Assembly: GCA_031295725.1 (NCBI GenBank)
Contig: JAUMNV010000038.1
Coordinates: 1 to 11,249 of the forward strand
Origin: Collinsella sp.
Lineage (GTDB): Bacteria > Actinomycetota > Coriobacteriia > Coriobacteriales > Coriobacteriaceae
Direction of reading: 5' to 3'
Length of the DNA: 11,249 bases
Positions within the stretch are counted from its first letter, which is position 1; each line of letters begins with the position of its first letter. Positions 6,366 to 11,249 of this stretch are shown here, in pieces. Both the position numbers and the translations under genes were made by a program. The notes beneath the pieces are model-generated. The model made no database searches, was not told the origin of the DNA, and saw only the letters and a program-made list of their open reading frames with translations.

Positions 6366-7211
6366 ATGGCAGGCCTGTTTAACATCCTTAAGGTCACCGT
6401 CAGCGAGGACAAGATCTGCGCGCACGTGCTGGTGAACCCCGGCATGCCGCTCATGACCTCGGAGGATATCGAGGCTACGGCGCGCGTGTATTACCTGGTG
6501 CCCGCGATTGCCAAGCACCTGTGCCTGGGTGATTCCGGCCGCGAGTTCCAGGACTGCATGGGCCAGACCGAGCTTTGCCATCTGCTTGAGCATGTGACGG
6601 TCGAGCTCATGAACGAGACCGGTCTTGCCGGTAGCATCTCGTGCGGCCGCACGCGCGTAAGCGAGCACGACGAGCGCGTTTTTGAGGTTGAGCTTTCGTG
6701 TCCCGACGACGCGCTGGCCATCGGTGCGCTGTCTTCGGCCACCTTTATGATGGACTGGGCGTACCTGCACGCCGACCAGCCTGCCCCCGACGTGGAGGGC
6801 ACGGTCGCGGGCCTGCGCAACCTGGTGCTGGGCATGCGCGCCGAGGCCGAGGGCAAGGATCCTCACGAGGCCGTCGCCGCTGCGAACGGCGAAGATGCTG
6901 CCGAGGACGAGGGCGCTGACGAGGGCGCTGACGAGGGCGATGTGCCGGTCGACGCCGAGCCCGTTGCCGATGCGACCGCCGAGCCCGTTCCCACCGAGCC
7001 CCAGGGCGTCCCCAACTTTGACGACGAGCCCCAGGTGGCGATTGATACCGAGGGTGCGGTTGCCGAGAACCACGAGGCCTCCGCTGCCGTCTTTGGCGGT
7101 GCGGCGACGGTTCCGGCAGGACCTGCGCATGAGGGCGGCCTGCCGCTCGTGGACGGCGCCGGCGAGGACCCGGGTGCCACGGTGGCCATGCCGGCTATGC
7201 CTCAGGAGTAG
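6366..7211 (+). CDS. Stand-alone cyanophycin-synthetase N-domain-like protein with disordered acidic tail
   Basis: 281 residues, preceded by AGGGGAGAG at 6355-6363. Residues about 5-160 resemble the N-terminal domain of cyanophycin synthetase CphA. LCHLLEHVTVEL (70-81) followed by GLAGSISCGRTR (86-97) and FEVEL (106-110) parallels CphA's pattern G-H-x2-E-H-x3-E-L, then G-x5-G-R-T-R, then Y-x-V. LVPAIAKHL at 44-52 matches the preceding helix. The ATP-grasp and Mur-ligase parts of CphA are absent. In CphA this domain helps bind the polymer. Residues 161-281 are low complexity (Ala, Glu, Asp, Pro) and probably disordered, with EGAD units coded by a 12-base tandem repeat. It follows the CNNM/CorC gene by 24 bases and is probably in the same transcript. 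Its function here is unknown; the match is by eye. Confidence 0.7.
   Translation: MAGLFNILKVTVSEDKICAHVLVNPGMPLMTSEDIEATARVYYLVPAIAKHLCLGDSGREFQDCMGQTELCHLLEHVTVELMNETGLAGSISCGRTRVSEHDERVFEVELSCPDDALAIGALSSATFMMDWAYLHADQPAPDVEGTVAGLRNLVLGMRAEAEGKDPHEAVAAANGEDAAEDEGADEGADEGDVPVDAEPVADATAEPVPTEPQGVPNFDDEPQVAIDTEGAVAENHEASAAVFGGAATVPAGPAHEGGLPLVDGAGEDPGATVAMPAMPQE
6909..6941 (+). repeat. 12-base tandem repeat, about 2.7 copies
   Basis: GAGGGCGCTGAC occurs at 6909-6920 and 6921-6932, then a partial third copy. It encodes Glu-Gly-Ala-Asp units in the disordered tail and could vary in number by slippage. Confidence 0.75.
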
Positions 7212-7290
7212 GCCTACGCGTTTATCACCATCACGTACCTGCGCCTTTGCCGTATGCAGATGAGCGGAGCGGCAAGTGATGCGCTGCGGG

Positions 7291-7296
7291 TATAAT
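7291..7296 (+). promoter_or_regulatory. -10 box for the YtxH/PRC-barrel pair
   Basis: TATAAT is a perfect -10 box. No convincing -35 is seen 16-18 bases upstream, so an activator or a different sigma factor is possible. The start would be near 7303, about 45 bases before the ATG. Confidence 0.6.
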
Positions 7297-7312
7297 GGAC
7301 AGCATTCAAACG

Positions 7313-7332
7313 GTGGGCACCGACGTGCCCGC
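7313..7332 (+). promoter_or_regulatory. 5'-leader hairpin touching the Shine-Dalgarno
   Basis: GTGGGCAC (7313-7320) pairs with GTGCCCGC (7325-7332) around CGAC, with one G-T pair. The Shine-Dalgarno AGGAGAGG begins at the next base, 7333. It may protect the 5' end or tune translation. Confidence 0.5.
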
Positions 7333-7347
7333 AGGAGAGGAATGATC

Positions 7348-7737
7348 ATGGGTAAGACTTTCAGCTTTGTCTCCGGCGCACTTTTTGGTGCCGCTGCCGG
7401 CGCTATTGTCGGCGTTGCTCTGGCCCCGCGCTCGGGCGCCGAGACCCGCGCCATGGCTGCCGATATCGCCAACGACGCCTGGGACAATATGCGCGACACC
7501 TACGAGCACAGCGCCGAGGAGGCCCGTGCTGCGGTGAATGACTTTGGCCCGATGGTCGACGCCAAGACCGACGACCTGCGCGCCAAGGTCGACCTGGCCC
7601 GCGAGCGCATGGACCAGCTGCGCGAGCAGCTCAACGACGCCATTTCGGGCGGCAACGTGACGCCTGCCGCCGACGTCGTGGTCGAGAACGCCGTCGAGGC
7701 TGATACCGAGGCTGCGGAGCCCTCGACCGAGGCATAA
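7348..7737 (+). CDS. YtxH domain-containing protein (small anchored stress-type protein)
   Basis: 129 residues from the ATG at 7348, seven bases after AGGAGAGG (7333-7340). An upstream in-frame reading to 7276 would run through the promoter and hairpin and is not used. Residues 6-26 are a Gly/Ala-rich hydrophobic segment (SGALFGAAAGAIVGVALAP) followed by RSGAETR. This is the YtxH signature: G-x3-G-x3-G helix, then AP-x-SG-x-ETR. Residues about 40-100 are a charged, probably coiled-coil helix, and the tail is acidic and disordered. YtxH proteins are small membrane-associated proteins often induced by general stress; the biochemical role is not known. The stop overlaps the next start as TAATG, so the two proteins are likely made in step. 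Confidence 0.82.
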   Translation: MGKTFSFVSGALFGAAAGAIVGVALAPRSGAETRAMAADIANDAWDNMRDTYEHSAEEARAAVNDFGPMVDAKTDDLRAKVDLARERMDQLREQLNDAISGGNVTPAADVVVENAVEADTEAAEPSTEA

Positions 7738-8492
7738 TGCGCGCCGGGGATTTTGTCGGCGCCAAGATCTATCGCAAGCCTACCGAGGACAAGCGTACCA
7801 AAAAGGACGGCACGCCGCGCAGCCCTAAAAAGCTCGGAAAGATTCACTTTCCGGTCTTTACCCCGGGCGGTACGCGCGTGGTCGGCTTTATGGTCCGCCA
7901 GTCCGATATCGCGGGCATGATCGAGCGTCCCGACCGATTCGTAGCGCTCGACGCCATTGGTGTCTACGAGGGCGCCATTGCGGTCGATGACGTCAAGGAC
8001 ACGTACGATGCCGCCGCCGCCAAGCGCCTCGACATCAACCTGGACGATTGCATCATCTGGGTCGGTATGGACGTGCGCACGGAATCGGGCGACGTCGTGG
8101 GCTATTGCTCGGATGTGGAGTTCAAGCCGCGTTCGGGCATCGTGCAGGCATTCTATGTGACCGCCGGTGCTGCTTCGAGTGTTTTGGTTGGTGACACGCA
8201 GGTGCCGCCGACGATGCTGCGCGGCTACGAGAACGGCGCGATGGTCGTCTCGGACGAGGTCAAGTCGCTCGGGTATTCGGGCGGCGCCGCCGCAAAGGCT
8301 GCCGAGGCAAGCGTCGTGGTGGGCGATAAGGTCAAGAAGGGCGCCAAGGTGCTCGATGACAAGGGATCGGTTGCCGTGGACAAGGGCAGTCGCGCACTGG
8401 GCAAGCAGCTCGGCAAGACGCGCGGCATGTTCAAGGCCTTTAAGGACGAATACCAAAAGGCGAGCGGAGGCTCGTCAAAAGCTACAAAATAG
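7737..8492 (+). CDS. PRC-barrel domain protein
   Basis: 251 residues. The ATG shares its A with the stop TAA of the YtxH gene (TAATG) and has no strong Shine-Dalgarno of its own, so translation is probably by re-initiation. Two PRC-barrel-like repeats are visible. The first, about 34-90, has KIHFPVFTPGGTRVVGFMVRQ followed by DRFVALDAI. The second, about 106-160, has IWVGMDVRTESGDVVGYCSDVEF. In both, a hydrophobic strand precedes a G-x-x-V-G turn. The C-terminal 70 residues are Lys/Ala/Gly-rich and probably helical or disordered. PRC barrels occur in RimM, photosynthetic reaction-centre H subunits and many envelope or metal-linked proteins, so a partner-binding role is likely but unspecified. 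Pairing with a membrane-associated YtxH protein suggests recruitment to the membrane. Confidence 0.8.
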   Translation: MRAGDFVGAKIYRKPTEDKRTKKDGTPRSPKKLGKIHFPVFTPGGTRVVGFMVRQSDIAGMIERPDRFVALDAIGVYEGAIAVDDVKDTYDAAAAKRLDINLDDCIIWVGMDVRTESGDVVGYCSDVEFKPRSGIVQAFYVTAGAASSVLVGDTQVPPTMLRGYENGAMVVSDEVKSLGYSGGAAAKAAEASVVVGDKVKKGAKVLDDKGSVAVDKGSRALGKQLGKTRGMFKAFKDEYQKASGGSSKATK

Positions 8493-8513
8493 CGACGTAC
8501 CAAATGATGGGAG

Positions 8514-8550
8514 GCAAGCCGGAGACCTGTTGCTCCGGCTTGCTGTGTTT
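8514..8550 (+). terminator. Hairpin terminator or leader element after the PRC-barrel gene
   Basis: GCAAGCCGGAG (8514-8524) and CTCCGGCTTGC (8533-8543) form a perfect 11-bp stem with an 8-base loop. The trailing TGTGTTT is a poor T-tract. The Shine-Dalgarno of the next gene starts only 10 bases after the stem, so it may be a partial terminator or control element. No promoter is visible between it and the next gene. Confidence 0.65.
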
Positions 8551-8564
8551 ATGGGGGAGGGCAC

Positions 8565-9971
8565 ATGCGCCAAAACGGATCCAACTTAAACGGGCGTTCG
8601 GGTACGCGTCCGACGGCGCGCCGCGACCTGGGGCAGCTGCCCAGCGGTCAGCGCAAGCGTCACCGTAAGCCCGGCGCGATGTATCTCAACCATAGCCGCG
8701 GCTTTAGCGATCGCAGCGCTCGCATCGGCAACAGCCGCACACCCCGTCGTTCGTCTCGCCTGCCCTATGCGCTCATCGCCGTGGGTTGCGCGCTCGTGCT
8801 GTTTATCGCTGCCGTCGTGGGCTACGTCAACCGCAGCGTGGACGTGGAACTTAACGGCCAGAAGACCGCGGTGCGCGTGGGCTCTACGCTGCAGAATCTC
8901 ATCGACGAACAGGATTTGACTGGCACCTACGACGCAGGCGACCTGCTGGCCGTCGATGACAGCGTGCTCAAGCGCCATGGGGGCGAAAAGCTGTCGGTGA
9001 AGGTCGACGGCAAGCGCGTGAAGCAGGGCAAATGGGATAGCCGCGAACTCGAGGGCGGCGAGAAGGTGACGGTCAAGGATGGCCGTAACACCTACGAGAA
9101 GCACGAGGTTCAGGCTACGGTTATCGAGCCCAAGCTCAAGGTCGAGGGCACGGGCGCTATCGAGTATGTGCAGACGTGGGGTGTCCAGGGCCGCTCCGAG
9201 GTGTGGGTTGGTGAGCAGTCGGGCAAGACGCAAGACCGCGGCGAGGTTGTGCCCGCCACCGATTGCGTTGTTGCGTGCGCCAGCGTGGCGCCCAAGGGCA
9301 ACAAAAAGTACGTGGCGCTGACGTTTGACGAGGGTCCGAGCGGCGCCACCAAACAGATCTTGCAGGTGCTCAAAGAGAAGGGCGTCGCTGCAACGTTCTT
9401 CCTTTCGGGCGATAGCGTGGAGGGCAACCCCGCTACGGCCAAGGCGATTGTCGATGCCGGGTGCGAGATCGGATCCAACAGCTACAGCGACGATTCGCTC
9501 AAGGGTCAGGACCGTGAGGCGGTACGCGAACAGATCACGAAAGGTACCGATGCGATTAAGTCGGCGACCGGCGTGAAGACGATGCTGCTGCGTGCTCCCT
9601 ACGCTGCCTTTGACGAGCAAAACTGGATTGATGCGATGGACCTGGTCTCCGCCGTGGTCTCGTGGAATATTGACTCGGGCGACTGGCTGCTCAACGGTGC
9701 CGACGAGCAGGTCTCGACGGTGCTCGATTCGGTGACGCCGGGCAATATCGTGCTGCTCACCGATAGAGACGAATGCGCCGAGCAGACGCTCGAGGCGCTG
9801 CCGCGGATTATCGACGGCCTCATTGCCGACGGCTACAAGATCGTGACGCTCAGCGACCTGGTCAAGACGGACATGTCGCTGAGCAAAAAGCTCACCTCGC
9901 CGACGAAGGTCACCATGCCCAAGGGCGCCGTGTTCCCCCAACTTGCCGAGGACGACGACGCCACAGAGTAG
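8565..9971 (+). CDS. Membrane-anchored NodB-fold polysaccharide deacetylase homologue, probably catalytically dead
   Basis: 468 residues; GGGGGAGG at 8553-8560 sets the start. A long basic cytoplasmic stretch (1-66) precedes one membrane helix (about 67-88). An extracellular region (about 90-245) begins VDVELNGQKTAVRVGSTLQNLIDEQ, resembling small beta-rich G5/DUF348-type wall modules. The NodB fold covers about 248-435. Compared with the family motifs, TFDDGP is TFDEGP (253-258), the zinc-binding H-x3-H is Asn305-x3-Asp309 within IGSNSYSDDSL, and the catalytic His of motif 5 (L-H-D) is Thr399 in LLTD. R-x-P-Y (343-346) and SWNIDSGDW (366-374) are kept. Thus the second Asp and both metal His residues, plus the catalytic His, are changed. 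Active relatives deacetylate peptidoglycan or chitin-like glycans. This one may be a binding or regulatory protein, or use an altered site. Confidence 0.82.
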   Translation: MRQNGSNLNGRSGTRPTARRDLGQLPSGQRKRHRKPGAMYLNHSRGFSDRSARIGNSRTPRRSSRLPYALIAVGCALVLFIAAVVGYVNRSVDVELNGQKTAVRVGSTLQNLIDEQDLTGTYDAGDLLAVDDSVLKRHGGEKLSVKVDGKRVKQGKWDSRELEGGEKVTVKDGRNTYEKHEVQATVIEPKLKVEGTGAIEYVQTWGVQGRSEVWVGEQSGKTQDRGEVVPATDCVVACASVAPKGNKKYVALTFDEGPSGATKQILQVLKEKGVAATFFLSGDSVEGNPATAKAIVDAGCEIGSNSYSDDSLKGQDREAVREQITKGTDAIKSATGVKTMLLRAPYAAFDEQNWIDAMDLVSAVVSWNIDSGDWLLNGADEQVSTVLDSVTPGNIVLLTDRDECAEQTLEALPRIIDGLIADGYKIVTLSDLVKTDMSLSKKLTSPTKVTMPKGAVFPQLAEDDDATE

Positions 9972-9979
9972 TCATTGGG
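9969..9979 (+). repeat. Truncated hairpin repeat (left arm only)
   Basis: TAGTCATTGGG equals the start of the hairpin repeat and then breaks directly into the next copy. Its TAG is the stop codon of the NodB-fold gene, as with copy A at 1369. Confidence 0.6.
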
Positions 9980-10008
9980 TAGTCGTTTAAGAACGTCCCC
10001 AACGGCTA
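9980..10008 (-). repeat. Hairpin repeat, copy F
   Basis: TAGTCGTT (9980-9987) pairs with AACGGCTA (10001-10008) with one T-G pair. The 13-base loop reads GGGGACGTTCTTA on the minus strand. Same size and layout as copies A, C and D, 8.4 kb away. Confidence 0.8.
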
Positions 10009-10082
10009 TGTCACGGATGCGTCAGCGTTTGGTATGCCTGCAATGTGCAGCGCATAAATTCGATGCCGCAGGGCGATGCTGA
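10009..10082. other. Non-coding stretch without a recognised feature
   Basis: No credible ORF, repeat or terminator was found here. In particular, no T-tailed hairpin follows the NodB-fold gene. Confidence 0.5.
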
Positions 10083-10091
10083 TGCTATAGT
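10083..10091 (+). promoter_or_regulatory. Extended -10 promoter for the MgtE_N/CBS gene
   Basis: TGCTATAGT gives TGn plus a five-of-six -10 box, like the promoter at 4130. The -35 region is poor. A start near 10098 leaves a leader of about 200 bases. Confidence 0.55.
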
Positions 10092-10097
10092 TACTGC

Positions 10098-10299
10098 GGT
10101 TAATGAGGGTCAAGAGAAAGGTTACAGGTGAAATCCAAACCTCGACCATTCAGTCGATGACCCCATGCAGGTGCTTTTTGCGCATGCACGGGGTGTAAGC
10201 GTCGAGCGGCGTGCCGCCCGCGCATGCGTATACATATCCAGAAGCCCCCGGACGCCGCACGCGCGGCCGCGTTCGGAGGAATAATGATGGGGAGCACCA
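10098..10299 (+). promoter_or_regulatory. Candidate structured leader RNA with alternative stems
   Basis: GGGTCA (10107-10112) can pair with TGACCC (10158-10163), enclosing two hairpins: AGGTT/AACCT (10119-10123 with 10138-10142) and CGAC/GTCG (10143-10146 with 10153-10156). This makes a three-way junction. The right strand of the closing stem overlaps ACCCCATGCA (10160-10169), which pairs with TGCACGGGGT (10185-10194, one mismatch). The two folds exclude each other, as in riboswitches. GCGCATGC occurs twice (10180-10187, 10220-10227). I do not recognise a known riboswitch class. Confidence 0.35.
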
Positions 10300-10316
10300 T
10301 TGAATTATCTGAGTGA
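10284..10316 (+). CDS. Possible 10-residue leader peptide
   Basis: GGAGGA (10275-10280) is followed by ATGATG at 10284 and a short frame, MMGSTIELSE, ending TGA at 10314-10316, one base before an ATG at 10318 of the next gene. It could couple translation to that ATG. Alternatively it is chance, and the next gene starts at TTG 10300. Confidence 0.3.
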   Translation: MMGSTIELSE

Positions 10317-11249
10317 GATGCTCAAATTGCCGGTCTTGGACGTCGACGGCGAAAAGCTCGGCGTGGTCAACGATTTTGGTATTGCTACCGGCGAAGTTTT
10401 TCCGCACGTGACGTCGCTCGCGTTCCGCGGACCCGGCAAGACGCCGTTTATGATCAGCTGGCGCAAATGGGTCGACCGTATCGACGAGACGGGTGTACAC
10501 CTTAAGACGTCGGCCACCGAAATCCGTTTTTCGTACCTGCAGCCGACCGAACTCCTGCTCGCCCGCGACGTGCTCAACAAGCAGATTGTCGACACGCAGG
10601 GCATGAAGGTCGTGCGCGTCAACGACATCAAGTTTTCCATGTCGGGCGAAAACCAGCTGCGCCTGCTGGGCGCCGAGGTCGGTGCCCGCGGTCTGCTACG
10701 CGCCATCAGCCCCGCGCTCGAGCATATCGTCGAAGGCTTTATGAAGCACCTGGGCAAGCCGCTCAGTGAGGACATCATCGCTTGGTCCTACATGGACCTG
10801 CTCGACCGCTCGACCAAGAACATTCAACTCTCGGTGTCGCACAAGACGCTCGGTGAGCTGCACCCTGCCGACATCGCCGACATTATCGAGCAGCTCGACC
10901 CGCGCCTACGTGCGCAGGTGTTCGCGCAGCTCGATACTGCCCAGGCCGCCGAGGCCATCTCGGAGTTCGATGACGACGAGCTTATGACCGAGATGCTCGA
11001 GGGCCTGTCCGACACGGACGCATCGTCGATGCTGGCCATGATGGACCCGGACGATGCAGCTGACCTGATCGACGAGCTCGATTACGAGAAGGCCGAGAAG
11101 CTCCTGCGCCTGATGGGCGTCAAGGAGGAGAAGGCGATTCGTAACCTGCTGGGTTATGAGGACAACACCGCCGGTCGCATCATGACCTCGGAGTTTGTCT
11201 CGCTGCCCGCCACGGCGACGGTCGGCGACGCCATCGAGGCGATTCGCAA
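10300..11249 (+). CDS. PRC-barrel / MgtE N-domain / CBS protein (3' end outside window)
   Basis: Open to the window end; 316 residues visible. The first in-frame start after the stop at 10285-10287 is TTG 10300, five bases after GGGGAG (10289-10294). ATG 10318 is the alternative and would remove six residues. Residues about 8-70 (PVLDVDGEKLGVVNDFGI) and 88-135 (RDVLNKQIVDTQGMKVVRVNDIKF) are two PRC-barrel-like halves. Residues about 184-288 (LHPADIADIIEQLD through MMDPDDAADLIDEL to IRNLLGYEDNTAGRIMT) match the intracellular MgtE N-domain, which in the Mg2+ channel MgtE senses Mg2+. A CBS domain begins at about 294 (MTSEFVSLPATATVGDAIEAI). Actinobacteria carry such proteins both with and without a membrane part, so whether this is a transporter or a soluble sensor cannot be told here. 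Confidence 0.82.
   Translation, partial: MNYLSEMLKLPVLDVDGEKLGVVNDFGIATGEVFPHVTSLAFRGPGKTPFMISWRKWVDRIDETGVHLKTSATEIRFSYLQPTELLLARDVLNKQIVDTQGMKVVRVNDIKFSMSGENQLRLLGAEVGARGLLRAISPALEHIVEGFMKHLGKPLSEDIIAWSYMDLLDRSTKNIQLSVSHKTLGELHPADIADIIEQLDPRLRAQVFAQLDTAQAAEAISEFDDDELMTEMLEGLSDTDASSMLAMMDPDDAADLIDELDYEKAEKLLRLMGVKEEKAIRNLLGYEDNTAGRIMTSEFVSLPATATVGDAIEAIR

Noticed and set aside
7247..7275. Inverted repeat TTGCCG/CGGCAA after the CphA-N-like gene
   Set aside because: Six base pairs with a 17-base loop and no T-tract; too weak to call a terminator.
5439..7499. Very long open frame on the minus strand (about 686 codons)
   Set aside because: It is antisense to the CNNM/CorC and CphA-N-like genes, has no domain pattern or ribosome site, and arises from GC-rich codon bias.
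10119..10142. tRNA T-arm-like sequence (GGTTACAGGTGAAATCC)
   Set aside because: No acceptor stem, anticodon arm or CCA end lies at suitable distances.
10098..10260. M-box (ykoK) magnesium riboswitch
   Set aside because: The gene context fits and a GGGTCAA-like stretch is present, but the conserved M-box core segments and their order are not recognisable.

Overview
The window is about 60% GC, uses short Shine-Dalgarno-led genes, and has actinobacterial family versions throughout (YtxH and PRC-barrel pairs, a PRC/MgtE_N protein, a DUF362 ferredoxin). Together with short repeats whose core reads GGGGACAG, this points to a gut member of the Coriobacteriia, most likely Collinsella or a close relative. 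That placement is recognition from memory, not a database result. No rRNA, tRNA, insertion sequence or CRISPR array was seen.

Layout. 1-1371: C-terminal half of an FtsX-type ABC permease, cut by the window edge. 1369-1566: a cluster of short hairpin repeats. 1578-2857: promoter and gene for a DUF362 protein with two 4Fe-4S clusters, closed by a strong bidirectional terminator (2905-2943) shared with the convergent gene. 3022-3987 (minus): membrane-anchored serine hydrolase. 3988-4173: divergent promoter region with three dyads. 4174-4857: hemolysin III/PAQR-type membrane protein. 4968-6341: CNNM/CorC (HlyC) metal-efflux family protein, followed after 24 bases by 6366-7211, a stand-alone protein resembling the N-terminal domain of cyanophycin synthetase with a disordered acidic tail. 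7348-7737 and 7737-8492: YtxH-type protein and PRC-barrel protein, coupled by a TAATG overlap. 8565-9971: membrane-anchored NodB-fold protein in which nearly all catalytic and metal residues are replaced. 9969-10008: two more hairpin repeats. 10083-10299: extended -10 promoter and a leader of about 200 bases with mutually exclusive stem-loops. 10300-11249: start of a PRC-barrel/MgtE_N/CBS protein running off the window; it has no stop inside the window.

How they fit together. Much of the right half concerns the cell envelope and probably divalent cations: a CNNM/CorC protein, an MgtE_N/CBS protein and two PRC-barrel proteins lie within 6.3 kb. The functional link is inference. The items most worth following up are the hairpin repeats with conserved 13-base loops and covarying stems, the pseudo-deacetylase, the free-standing CphA-N-like protein, and the structured leader before the MgtE_N gene.
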